NCBI GenBank assembly: GCA_021613335.1
Contig: JAJTWR010000392.1
Span: forward strand, 729,397-793,396
Direction: 5' to 3'
DNA length: 64,000 bases
Source: Whitmania pigra
Taxonomy: Eukaryota; Annelida; Clitellata; Hirudinida; Haemopidae
Of the stretch, positions 24,601 to 38,500 are shown piece after piece. Position 1 is the stretch's first letter; the number at the start of each line of letters is the position of its first letter. The notes under the pieces are model-generated. The model was not told the origin of the DNA, searched no databases, and worked only from the letters and a program-made list of their open reading frames with translations. A program made the position numbers and the translations under genes.

Positions 24601-27314
24601 TACATCATTCTGTATTATTTAAAAGGAATTGTTTCTCTTATCGTTAAAACAATTACTGGTATTAACTGCTAGTACTAACAGTCATTAAGTAATAACATTT
24701 GAACTAATGCATTCTTTTGGTGTTTTTTTTATTTATTACATTACAATCACAAATTTTTAACATAACTAAGTCCTCGAATAGTTTGTTACTCATTATGGTC
24801 CTTCAGCTGTTCTTTGTCATACCAGAAGAGCTGAATAAACGTTCAACAGCTGCACTAGCTGGCAGAGGAGTGTTCAACTGGATAAATAATTTCTTCAGGG
24901 TATCGCTTCCAGTAATAATGTTCATGTCATCTGATCGGTTTCGAAGGTAATGCATCAGAATATCAGTTGACCTTCTGCAATTGAAGAAACTGTCTTCAAT
25001 ACTGTCAGCATCAGATGAACGAGTGCTCAAAGCTCGTCCATCTTTGCTGGGTGACCCGTCATAACAGCCCGGCGACAGAATAGCCCCGACAAAACAGCCC
25101 CGTCAAAATAGCACGGCGTCAAAATAGCCCAGGACAGAAAAATCCCGTCAAAATGGCCCAGTCAAAATAGCCCCGACAAAATAGCCCGGCGACAACATAG
25201 CCCAGGACAAAACAACCCGGCGACAAAATAGCTCGGCGACATAATAGCCCCATGATAACTCCATGTCAAAGTATTTTTTAAAAATGTTGTGAAACTGAAT
25301 CAAAATTTAATTCGAAATTAGTGGCTTGAATGCTTTGATCGTTTTGAGTATTGTTTGTTGTTATTATTGTTCTCCAGAAGTTTATTTGCATAGTCTTGCT
25401 TATTCAAATTTGTATCTGGCTTACAAATTTGTGTTGACATTATCCTGATCACAAGTTGCTTGTGAGGGGTCGTTTTCAAAATTGAAATACGTTTTGAACA
25501 GATTAAGAAATTTTCTGAACCAGTCAATTCTACGATCATTCATGCTGATGTCTTGTGAGAAAGACTCTTTTCCAGAATCAATAACAATGAAATCATTGAT
25601 GTTTTAGCATCGACTAGTGAAACGATGTAAAAGCTGTTATAATAGTTAATAGTGGATAGAAATTTTAGACTCTAGTGTTTCTTATGTTTAAGTTGATCAA
25701 AGTAGGAGTTAAATAAAAGTTCCCGGGCCGGGTTTTTAAGCCAGTCGACCCTGGTGACAGGGCTGTTTTGACGGGGCCATTTTGACGGGATTTTCCCGTC
25801 CTGGGCTATTTTGACGCCGGGTGTTTCGACGGGGCTGTTTTGTCGGGGCGGTTTTGTCGGGGCTATTCTGTCGCCGGGCTGTTATGACGGGGTGCCTCTT
25901 TGCTGCATTAGAAGATGCTACTTTGGCTACCAGTTTCTCATCAAGCTTGACAATCGTTAGAAACAGATATACCATATTCCTTAAATTCTGTTGGATGCAT
26001 GCGTTCCACGTGTTCTTCAAGTTAGATGAAGAACCTTCATATGCTGAACATGTAGTTTTTGTTTCTGTTGGCAGAGTAGGCATGCATACTTATATGATTT
26101 TCTTTGACTGAAATCTGAACATTTTGTTCAAATACGGCCACGGACTATCTTCCACCCTTGTTCCTCTTATCTTCGCTAACGACACTGAAAATGGCTTCAA
26201 ATGAATCCATACCACGATATATTAAATCTTATATTATTATATGTATATAATATTATATATTAAAAAAGCTTCGGTATGACTAATCAACAATTTCCTATTT
26301 AAAACAAAAACGACCGGCGATAACCACAATAACAAAAGAGCGATGATCGGGAAGGGGAAGGTTCTCGAACGAACCAAAGAATAACAATCTAGAATTTAAA
26401 TTTTTTTAAAATAAATTAAACTAATTCAAAATGTTATTTATGTTACTTTGTAACGTCTTACGCCAAAAAGGTAACGAATTAAAAGTATGACCAAAAATAG
26501 TAATTTGTTACAAGTAAGAGTACAAATTTTTTTTTGTAATTGTTACAAGTAAAAATTACCAAAAAATGTAATTAATTACAGTAACGAATTACATGTAATT
26601 CGATACTGCACAACACTGTCCATTACAACATTGATATTAGAGATATTTCAAATGACTGAACTGTCAATTTAGAGCTAATCATAAAAACATTCCGTAAAAG
26701 TTAAATAAAAACAAATAAATCGATTAATCAATAATAACAAATTAATTAAGTTTACAACTCACCCAAACTATAAACCTCGATTTCCGCAATTACGAAGCCT
26801 TCATTCTTACTGGAAGAGAATCTGACGGTTGAATGTGGAATTTCTGACTTGAAACAGTTCGTGGTTCTTTTGGAATTCCTGGGATGGTAAACGAGGTTCT
26901 TACCACAGAGCAGCGCATTTCCATTTTCTATAAATTCTACTATGAAGGACCTCCAGGTTAAGTGGGAGTCTGGCATGAGTAATGATGATGATAATGATTA
27001 CGATTATGGTTATAATTATGATTATTCTTAACGTAATGTAATAGTAATAACAATAATAATGTTAATAATTTGTTTAAAAAATTAACAATAACAAAAAAGC
27101 CAACTTTCTAGGTGGCTGTACCCCTCATACAGAACTGCATAATGTATGAGGTATTCTTTTCCTAAAAAGACGTCGATGTAACTATGGTGAATGCAGAGCT
27201 TATCAATCACGTAACTGATGTTCCTATTTCCATCGACCAGTTCTTTGCTGAGCTGCATATTCATCTCGCAATAAGTAATTCCCTTCTTTAGAGCCACATT
27301 CCTCTCCGTTAAAC
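15219..27314 (-). CDS. Single-pass membrane protein: F5/8C- or fucolectin-like, WSC x2, EGF-like x2 (5' end missing)
   Basis: Minus-strand exons, phases all consistent: 27314-27105, 26969-26763, 22437-22289, 21918-21801, 18787-18660, 17975-17849, 16594-16472, 16127-16008, 15686-15599, 15318-15219. The first two give a discoidin/fucolectin-like fold (ERNVALKKG, ELVDGN, FIVEFIENGNALLCGK, IAEIEVYSLG). Next is WSC1 (HRGCFENF, DMSDCFGRCSARGF, CHCSTD, ECDKFCG, MCGG, YSVYYG). WSC2 follows, split by an intron at the same place (IGCKATTDED, KCLKLC, LCKCDNGSE, ECTGN). Then come an EGF-like module (GICQRGCRPGFLGGHC) and a Ca-type EGF (NADECMIENPC, CECIDGYHW). KEKR precedes the TM helix (FLGIFLAMILLVLGLNYW), and a ~32-residue Ser-rich tail ends ASSQSRKSSSHQNPLSI. 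WSC and fucolectin folds bind carbohydrate in other proteins, so a glycan-binding receptor is a reasonable inference. A signal-peptide exon upstream of 27314 was not found. Confidence 0.8.
16800..17850. repeat. Degenerate AT-rich tandem repeat inside the receptor gene
   Basis: A motif near aacttcattaagtaataata followed by acttttatg and ataacattttaaac recurs around 16850-16890, 16975-17030, 17055-17068, 17757-17800 and 17810-17850. Copies on either side of 17071-17752 show that a transposon landed inside the array. The last unit runs up to the WSC2 exon boundary. Confidence 0.5.
17071..17752. mobile_element. pogo/Tigger-like MITE with TA target duplication
   Basis: The left end CAGTGAAACCCACTTATCTC and the reverse complement of the right end (TAGCCAAACCCGGTTATGTC) form imperfect terminal inverted repeats. 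TA flanks both ends (17069-17070, 17753-17754). The length of ~682 bp and the repeated TTATCTCG/TATCTCGA internal motifs suit a non-autonomous Tc1/mariner-superfamily element of pogo type. No transposase is preserved. It lies in the intron between the WSC2 and EGF exons. Confidence 0.55.
18061..18169. repeat. Pentanucleotide tandem repeat (TTACG/ATTAC/ACTAC)
   Basis: Runs of gttac, attac and cactac 5-mers on the left side of the SINE. The same 5-mers resume on its right side at 18366, so the SINE splits or nucleated the repeat. Confidence 0.85.
18170..18365 (+). mobile_element. tRNA-derived SINE with LINE-type (GCGCTATATAAATG) tail
   Basis: Has a Pol III B-box-like GTTCGAAACCC at 18273-18283 and a weak A-box-like GTGGTTCGGTGG upstream, as in tRNA-headed SINEs. 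The 3' end carries GGAGCGCTATATAAATG followed by a second GGCGCTATATAAATG. This is the kind of repeated tail seen on SINEs mobilised by L2/CR1-type LINEs. Flanked on both sides by CACTAC/ATTAC pentanucleotide repeats. The A-to-B spacing is longer than in a real tRNA, so this is not a tRNA gene. Confidence 0.6.
18366..18545. repeat. Pentanucleotide repeat passing into a 3-copy ~37-bp minisatellite
   Basis: CACTAC/CACAT 5-mers lead into three near-identical copies of a unit containing ttgcattacatcacattata (about 18444, 18480 and 18517). The block ends just before the WSC2 exon. Confidence 0.8.
18843..19395. repeat. (ACAATA)n hexanucleotide microsatellite, ~0.5 kb
   Basis: Almost perfect CAATAA repeat with occasional one-base slips, passing into TAA repeats at 19375-19395. 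Asn, Leu and Tyr-Cys homopolymer reading frames here are artefacts. Confidence 0.97.
19394..21352 (+). mobile_element. 5'-truncated R4/Dong-like LINE inserted in a TAA repeat
   Basis: Reverse transcriptase begins abruptly inside the palm (NSIPHSLIKQILK) right at the TAA repeat, then shows GIFQGDSLSPLLFCMAL and the catalytic YMDDLKLFA. Downstream are the CCHC knuckle CRLCHRAEEHIGHVIAGC and a restriction-like endonuclease (RPDIIFLDRKENCCLLIEIS). This set defines the R2/R4/NeSL group. A non-coding tail runs to about 21352 and passes directly into (AAT)n. Elements of the Dong lineage are known to use TAA repeats as target, and both flanks here are TAA-type. It is on the strand opposite to the receptor gene whose intron it occupies. 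Confidence 0.8.
19411..21197 (+). pseudogene. R4/Dong-like LINE ORF, frameshifted RT plus restriction-like endonuclease
   Basis: Two open segments, 19411-20127 (RT, fingers/palm remnant to thumb) and 20139-21197 (thumb tail, zinc knuckle, endonuclease), are in different frames. Similarity runs through the junction near 20110-20139, so a single small indel separates them. With only one frameshift and an intact second segment the insertion looks fairly young, but it lacks the N-terminal zinc-finger region and half of RT and cannot be autonomous. Confidence 0.75.
21353..21758. repeat. (AAT)n microsatellite, ~0.4 kb
   Basis: AAT repeat with slips and a few AAC and ACT variants. It abuts the 3' end of the LINE and ends about 40 bases before the receptor's WSC1 second-half exon. 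Confidence 0.95.
22985..24330 (-). mobile_element. Degenerate R2-like LINE, 5'-truncated
   Basis: Reading down the minus strand: RT motif A (VDVAKAFDSVSRHS, ~24300), GVRQGDPMSPMLFDAVVDM (~24150), FADDILLLFSTD (~24010), the thumb (LGVEIGPRMKYSLFGEII), and a restriction-like endonuclease remnant (MRIPDLCARSKSEYIVCDG, ~23110). Several frameshifts separate these. The element starts abruptly at motif A next to a short AATAATAATA tract (24341-24351). It lies in the large intron between the F5/8C-like and WSC1 exons of the receptor gene, in the same orientation. Confidence 0.75.
24411..26618 (-). mobile_element. Non-autonomous hAT element, copy 1 (2,208 bp)
   Basis: Ends CAGTGTTGT...ACAACACTG with exact 8-bp target duplications TCCATTAC at 24403-24410 and 26619-26626. 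On the minus strand the element keeps a broken BED-type finger (near 26000) and the hAT C-terminal dimerisation motif (QLNTPLPASAAVERLFSSSG, ~24830). The catalytic middle of the transposase is missing. A second element is nested at 25050-25896. A copy of exactly the same length lies inverted at 55641-57848. Confidence 0.9.
25050..25896. mobile_element. Nested MULE-like element with long TIRs in hAT copy 1
   Basis: Flanked by a perfect 9-bp duplication TCTTTGCTG (25041-25049, 25897-25905). The ends GGTGACCCGTCATAACAG and GGCACCCCGTCATAACAG pair as inverted repeats, with 36 identical positions starting at CCCGTC. Subterminal arms of ~200 and ~150 bp are built of variants of GACAAAATAGCCCCG, facing each other. 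A 9-bp duplication and long TIRs suit the Mutator superfamily, but no transposase is visible, so the family is tentative. Confidence 0.6.
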
Positions 27315-29381
27315 CTAAAACGGTAAACAAAAGCAGACGAGTTTGAGACAGTAGCGACGTTCTTAGGATTGGAAAATTTGAAGTCAAGTAAATAGGATCG
27401 CAGCTTTAGACGTATCTTATTAATGCCATTACCCGCTAATCGTAGTTTCTAATTGACTTTTAATTAAAATCCATAAAATTAAGTAAAATAAATAATGTTG
27501 CTATTGCTCGTTATTGTAATTGATATGCAGTTCGGAGTAGAAGTGGTTTTCATGTAAGGCTAGTGACTTAATTTGCTGTTATCTTTGTTGATAGCAATAA
27601 TTCTAAATCCATTTCATAATTTCAAATCGGCAAACTTTACGAAACCTTTTTGGACCAGAAGTAGCAAAACGATGATTGATCTTGTTGACATACCATAGAT
27701 GTTATTATTTCTTAAAAAATAGAAACGCAATGAAGATTGTGACGTAACGAATGTTGGACCTTTTACTAATTTCTTATCAATCTGTTAAAGCATTCACTTA
27801 ATGTGCTTGGACTAAAAAATTTTCTTAATTCTTATGTAAATGTAGTTCTTGCCTAGCGCTTTATGCGCAGTGTCAGAGGCGTTTTTTTGTTAACCATTAT
27901 GTAGCGCTCTTCGACAGGTTCTTGAGTAAGTATAAGTTGGGTTTCGAATATGACACGTTACCCCACCCCTTCTCGGTAGCCCTGTTTACAAACACAAATG
28001 AATTTGCAATAATTTGAGTCCAGTTGTCTTGTGTTCATTTTTTATGGAACCAAACTCTCACATCGTATGATTTATTCCTTGTTAATTTAACATTTAATTG
28101 TTTCATATGTCGGCAGGCAAGCACTTTGGATTCAAATCTTAAGATTTATTTATTATAATTTGTTGTTTTTAAATTTAAAATTTTGATTATGGAACAGGCA
28201 TGGACCCTGCAAATTAATTCCAGCAACGATTGGTCTTGATCAGGGTCACCAAACTTCAGCCCGCGGGCCAGATAAGGCTCTCGACATAAGTATATCAGGA
28301 CCTTCGAGGGTACTCTAATTGGTAAAACGTAAAGACCATGAAATGTTGTGATGCATTTTAAATGTAAATATTTTGATTAATATGCTAGGAGATCTACATC
28401 AAGGATGAATTTAGGGGACGGGGGGGGGGGGGGGTTAATGAAACATTGTATTTAAAGAAGCAAATTTATAGAAACTACATGACTCATTCAGTCTCTGACG
28501 CATCCTAGAGCAGTGGTACACAATCTTTTTTGGCAGATGGATAATAACATACAGAAACAGAATTAGGAGAACCTCCGAGGGCCGAGATGACCGTGTAAAA
28601 TAGATTCCGAATTTTAGGCCTCATCAACATAAACACAACGCAAGCAATAAGGCACATGTACAGAAGAATAAGGATAAAGTTTTGAACTAGATTGGCTGAT
28701 GTTCTTAGTAAATCTTGACAAGTACACAACGCGACGGGTGAGGCTGCATGTCTGCAACAAGCTTTGAGATATCGGGCTGATCGTAGTTTGCCTAACGATG
28801 AAAAATATTTAAATATCAAAAATGGCGGAGGTTCTGGAGGTCCACTGAGTCGAGGTATATGGAAAGCTGTAAAATCACGACACGACGCACTCTAAGATGA
28901 TTGGTGCGGCATAGCTGTCACGCCATAGAACTAGTCAGTAACTCGGCTGTTTAGTCCAGTGAGAACAAATTCTTGAATTTAGAGATAGAAAGTGTGTTTG
29001 CTTGAATGGAAATAGGATGTTGCAAACAATCATTGGAATCTTTTGGATGAAAATTGAATGAATAAATAAACAACAGCTTCAATCAAGTGTTTTGTTATAA
29101 AATGTGAAGGATGCAATGCAGGGATGTCACTTCAGCTTTTTCCAGGTGGGTGGACAAACTTTCAAACACGAAGTTATGTTTTTTGGAGCCAATAACTGTA
29201 GCCACAAATCAGCTCAAAGGGATAAAATAAAAGTGTTATTATTATTTTATTATTTAAAAAAATCTATTAAATAAAATATTAGTAAATTTTTATATACACC
29301 GACAGACCCTTTGATTTTATATTTTTAGATTCATAGAGTTTCTGATTGTGTTGGCTGTATCCGTTTTTATCGCCAGGAGTG
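27315..29381. other. Region between receptor gene and FARSA; hAT-type ends and a G15 run
   Basis: It should contain the missing 5' exon(s) of the minus-strand receptor gene and the FARSA promoter, neither of which I could identify. Two Charlie-like hAT terminal sequences are visible: CAGGGTCACCAAACTTCAGC at 28239 and CAGTGGTACACAATCTTTTT at 28510. A run of 15 G occurs at 28420-28434. A 104-codon minus-strand reading frame (28819-28505) spans the second hAT end and probably belongs to the transposon debris. Confidence 0.4.
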
Positions 29382-33354
<3,973 letters not shown>

Positions 33355-33875
33355 TTTTGGGTGTCTCAGAATATTGTTATAATTTGAATTATGATTTATT
33401 GTTTCTCCTTTGTTTAATAAAATCGTTAAAATCAAGGTCACCATGGTTATTAGATGTTGTGAGCTGTTCTATTGGTGCTGATATTAATGAAATTAAGAAA
33501 GTAGATTTCAACAATCCACTATTGAATTAAGTGTCATTGATGCATTAAAATGATTTCAAGCTCACATGAAAACATGAACCTACATAGTTTTTCTGTTCAG
33601 AAATTGACTAATTGTAATTAATTGTCATTAATAGAAGCTAGTAGAAGTTGAAAACCTTTTTTGTTTCTCTAGTTGAGTTTATTTTTCTATCACTTGATAA
33701 GTGGTAAACGGTATTGTGTTTCGTAAGTTGTATGTTCTTCACTTGCAAGGGAAACAAATATCGCTTATAGTAAGGTAGTCGAGAATTATTTTTTCTAAAA
33801 ATATATTTAAAGAAAATCTAAAAATATTCTATTACCAATTATAATCAAGAATTATTTTTTTCTTCCTTGGCTCAG
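33355..33875. other. FARSA-AIMP2 intergenic space
   Basis: 521 bp containing the FARSA polyadenylation signal at 33416-33421. A first coding exon for AIMP2 with the required phase was sought here. The best candidate, ATG at 33550 read to 33586, has a poor donor. I therefore annotate none. Confidence 0.5.
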
Positions 33876-34969
33876 GAGATAATGGTGAAGCTGCCAAACT
33901 GAAGACAGATTTCTCAGATCAAGATAACTATGGCTCAAATCAGCCACTGTCTGACCTGTTGCTGCTGGAGAAAAGAATGGATAGGGTCCTTGACAGACTC
34001 AGAAGATTGAGATGCAGAGTTGATGATTATACTTCCTCGCTTAAAGCGCCCAGTGCACAATCTTTGGCAACCGACTACCAAAAGGAAGAGTCACCTCACG
34101 CATCCATGCAAACTTCCTGTCTTTCCAAGTGCCCTGTATCAACTACATCTTTTGTGCCCAATGATGAATTGAAGAAGGATCTCAAGAAACCAACCTCTGA
34201 ATCTGAGCAGACCTTACAAAAAGGTGGTGGCCTCCAGACAAAGAACCATGACATCTCAGCAAAAGCACTCCTATCAATGCCAGTTAAATGCCCCAGTGGA
34301 AAGAGCAATGACATTGTTGTAAACTGTGACCCCAGCTCCCCTCCTCTTTCACTTTTCATACTCTTGGATGCCCTTAGCTCTCTCAGGTCTTTCCATATTG
34401 ACACACTAGTCCATTCATCTCTCAAACTTCCCTCTCAGAAACTGGAAGGGCTCAAGAAAATCTTCCAGCTAGGAGATCAGCATCAGGGAGTTCCTTTCTC
34501 AGAAGAACCAGACACTCAGAGGATCACTGTTATTTGGAAGGACATGGGAGGTGTCGCAAGCAGTTCAATGTCCGTGGGTCTCAATATGCACATCCTTGGT
34601 GAGAAAAGTATTGCCAAGCACCTGTTCCATCTAATGGAAGTGGCAGTGTCAAAGTGTGATGTCAAACCAGTTTTTCAGAATCCTAGTGACACAGTCCAAT
34701 TGACAATAGCCGAAGATATTATAGACAGCTGTCAGGACCAGCGCAAGACTAAGGACATGGTTGCAAAGTTGCAGTCAGCCTTGAGAGCCTCTTCTGGCCC
34801 ACTGCTCTTTGGCGCCTTCGTATCCTTGGCAGACACGATCTCATGGTCAACATTGCTGCAGTCAAGCAGTTGCAATGCCTCGGTTGAAATTCAAAGCTGG
34901 TTCAAGTATTGCTCTCATCTACCCAATTTCTCCTTGGCAATCAAGATGCTTGAAACGTGCCCAAAATAA
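33876..34969 (+). CDS. AIMP2: Aminoacyl-tRNA synthetase complex-interacting protein 2 (main exon)
   Basis: One long exon after an acceptor (cttccttggctcag), open to the stop at 34967-34969: about 363 residues plus a split first codon. The order of features is that of AIMP2/p38: the leucine-zipper-like helix DLLLLEKRMDRVLDRLRRL near the start, a low-complexity linker, then the GST-like domain with DPSSPPLSLFILLDAL, ITVIWKDMGG, SIAKHLFHLMEV, SSGPLLFGAFVSLADTISWS and a C-terminal helix ending MLETCPK. AIMP2 scaffolds the multi-synthetase complex. The usual short N-terminal exon (lysyl-tRNA synthetase-binding peptide in human) was not found. The first in-frame ATG inside this exon is 33977. Confidence 0.88.
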
Positions 34970-35504
34970 CTCATATCACTTTGTCTAACATCTGTTGCAT
35001 TATTGGTTTAGCTAAAGGTTTCTTAAATACCAAATAATTACTTCTACCTAAAAATATGGTTAGAATTCAAGCATTTGAGAGCATAATCAATATGACAAAA
35101 TCTGCACTTGCCATGGTAATCAATACCGAATTTTGTGTATTTGAACCCCAAAGCGACCAAAACTTCAGATGTGCTCCAATAAATCCATGGGAGTCACAAT
35201 GGACAAGAGAACACAAGACATCGTTTCTCAAAAATACCAACTCACAACGAATACATCATCAAAATAAATTTAAAATCAATAACCAAGGCCGTTCGTTAAC
35301 AGCACACTGCCTGACCAGCTGTCTGCCTGGGCTCAAGCGACACATTTGACAAAAAAGCTAATGTCAAGGGCTGCCCATCTACTCAGAAGTCTATGGAGAT
35401 TTTTCACAAAATTGATGGGAAGGTTACTTAAATGTAAAAGTGCTAAACAGAAATGTAAGAACAATGGTGTATAAAACTAAACAACTGTCAACAGGGCCAC
35501 CAAA
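34970..35504. other. Convergent AIMP2-HDAC1 intergenic region
   Basis: 535 bp holding both 3' UTRs. Short reading frames are present, but none resembles a protein. Confidence 0.45.
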
Positions 35505-38500
35505 TCAATGGTCACCAGATTCTTCAACTATGGGAGGGGCAGTGCCAGCAGGCTTCTCTGTGCCCTTGATGGCAGAATCGGAGACCTTAGGGGCAGAGGG
35601 TGTCGAGACTGCACTTTGGGTCTGCTCAGGGCTCATTTTGTTGGCCTCTGTGGTGGAGACTGGTGATGAAGATTGGGGTGGATCTTTGGGTGGCGTTAGA
35701 GCCCCTTCTTTGGTTGTTTCCTTAGACTCTGTGTTACCTTCATGAGATAAACAAATTAGATAACACAACTTGGTAATTGTATTCTTCCGCAAATGGCAAC
35801 ACTCACCTGTAGAACTGGCAGGTGTCTTGACTTCATCGTCGAGCTTCATGCGCTTGGCTTTCATGTTTTCATGGTGCTTCTTCTTCACCTCTCCCTCATC
35901 CTCGCTATCGGAGAACTCCTCGTCGCACGCAATCCTCTTGTCGCTGGCACGAACTGAAAACACAAAGATAAACCAAAACGGTACATGAGTGAGTTAAACA
36001 AGACAAATGAAAAAAAAAATAAGATCTAAACAGTCCAATAGAATTGCATGCAGCTTGATGGCTAATGTTCATTAGATTAATATGCTCTGACAGAATGTTA
36101 GTAAAGTTGAACTTCCTGGACTATGAGCTATTAGTAGCATCCCATCAATTGATTTGCATTATAAGGCCAATAAACCATATAAACATATAGAACATCACAT
36201 ATATTGAATAGCACATTATATTTATCCTAAACTAAAAATTTTTAATTATTAACAATGATACTAATGATTCCAATGTCGATGATTCTTTAAGACATTGATA
36301 GTCACATTTTACATTAGTTACGACAATAACAATCAGTACAATGAGATGAGTTAGTGACATGGTCTCCATTAACAACATCAAAACATGATTCTTCTCAGCC
36401 ATTGCACAAGAAAATATTGCATGGGTTAAGAAGGCCCGCACGAGTTCTATCGGGCTCGCACGCGAAGTGGTACACGGAGAGGTAGAATAGAGATTGGATA
36501 GAACGGTTTGTCTTACCAGAATAAGATTTCTTGCCAGAATTAGGATCCAAATGCTTAAAAGCGTCTGCAGTTCCAAGCAACAAGAAGACAGATTGAAGGC
36601 AATGGTTAGAATTTATAAAATTTTAAATTATTTTCATGATCTGCTCTTAACATAAGGAGGAAGGAGACCAAATAGAGCTTTTGATTCGTCGAGACGAGTG
36701 CATCGTTTCGAGCCGTCATAGCCACACTTACTCGAGACTCTCTCGTCCGGATTCTGTCTGTCCTCGTCATCAGACTCCTCTTTAATGGCATCTTCTGGGA
36801 TGTCTATGAATTGGTAATTTTACATTTAATCTCAAAAATGTCAGAAAGGGTTTAACAATGCTTTGTAAACATAACGTGTGAATATGTTCGCTTGTTTTCA
36901 TACCTTGCATTTGAACTCCAGGAGCATGGGGAAGCATGCGCAGGTTCTCGAACAGCCTGGTCTTGACCTTCTCGAGGTATTCTGGTGTGTTTTGATTTGC
37001 CATGTTGGAAGGGTTGATGTGCAGTCTGAAGTCAGGTCCGTAGTACTCAAAATAGTCATTGTATGGTAATTCTGCCAAGTTGTAAAAATAATTAATTAAG
37101 ATGGAAAGGCATACAAAACCAGGTAGCGGAGATGGCTAACCATTGGCAATCTCGCAGTTGAGAGCAATGGAAGTTTCGTACGTCCAGCAGCGGGCAACGT
37201 TCCTTATGGTGTAGCCACCTCCTCCGACCATCAGCGTCGGCATGTTGAACTTCCTCACGAACTCGACGCACTTCCCGTGGCCCTTCAGGGACAGGTTGAA
37301 GCAGCCAAGACGGTCGCCGGACAAGGAGTCGGCACCACACTGCAAGACGATTGCGCTCGGCTGGAACATCTCCATCACCTTCGACATCACAGGCTGGAAA
37401 ACTTGTTCGTACGACTCATCGTTGATTCCATCTCTGAGAGGGAAGTTGACAGCATAGTATTTCCCTTTGCCAGCTCCTATGTCCTGGTAGTAAATTTTTT
37501 CAATGGTAAGCATAAAGTTCTCGACAATTGGTACAAATAATAATGGTAATCATGAGGCCATATTGTAATGATATTAAATGCCATTTAACTTATTATAATC
37601 GTTACAGAATTATCCTCATTATCACTACACTGATGAACGTTTCCAAGAGCATCTAGCCCTCTCTTTTATATAAATCTTCCAACTATGTTTTGCACAAATC
37701 ATATCTTAGAAATTATGATAACTATGATAAAAAAAAGGCAAGGATTCCAGAACCACTTCTAAACAGCTAATAACAAACAACTCAAACAGCCCAGATACCA
37801 ACCCTGAGATCTCCAGTGCCAGGGAAGTACTCCCCGTACTTGTGGAAAGACATGGTCATGACTCTGTCGGTGGTGTAGAATGCTTCCTCGACTCCATCAC
37901 CGTGGTGAATGTCAATGTCAATGTACAACACCCTCTGGTGGTATCTTAAGATGTGAATAAAGATTATAAACAAATTAAGAATGTCAATTATGACACTTTT
38001 AAATGATAATCAAGTACACTCAATCGAGTTTTTACTAATTACTAATTGGTAACAATTTAACAATGATTTCAAATATGCCACGGAAGCCTACTTGAGGAGT
38101 TCAAGGATTCCAAGGACGATGTCATTGACGTAGCAGAAACCCGAGGCCTCCGACTTCTTGGCGTGATGCAAACCTCCGGACCAGTTGATGGCTATGTCGG
38201 TAGCCTGTTTGTTCAGCTTCACTGCACCGGCTGATATCAGGATTTAAACTCAATTAGTTGAGTTGAAACAGTTGATATTCTTACATTTAAGATGAGCTAA
38301 TGATAATATGAAAATGATGTTTCTAATTGTGTCAACATTACAAAAGTTAAAGCATTTCAGATATTCAATTATGCCCTTTATGGAATTGTAGAACAACATT
38401 TCCTAGCCCTAAACAGTATTAAAGCCTTTTCCACTTACCTATGGAACCTCCAGTTGAAAGCTGGCAGAACTCATAGAGACCATCAAAGACAGGACAATCT

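Noticed and set aside
25055..25250. CRISPR-like array (short GC-rich repeats)
   Set aside because: Repeat units are contiguous, variable and mirrored at the other end of a transposon in a eukaryotic genome; no spacers.
28505..28819. 104-codon minus-strand frame with a membrane-like segment
   Set aside because: Has no ATG at its start and runs through a hAT-type terminal sequence; more likely transposon debris than the missing signal exon of the receptor.
33959..34425. Minus-strand frame opposite AIMP2
   Set aside because: Shadow of a long plus-strand exon with clear AIMP2 similarity.
36395..36583. Possible extra HDAC1 exon ([17 protein letters not shown])
   Set aside because: Joining 36732 directly to 35953 restores the conserved [11 protein letters not shown] sequence in phase; the extra segment has no homologue in class I HDACs.
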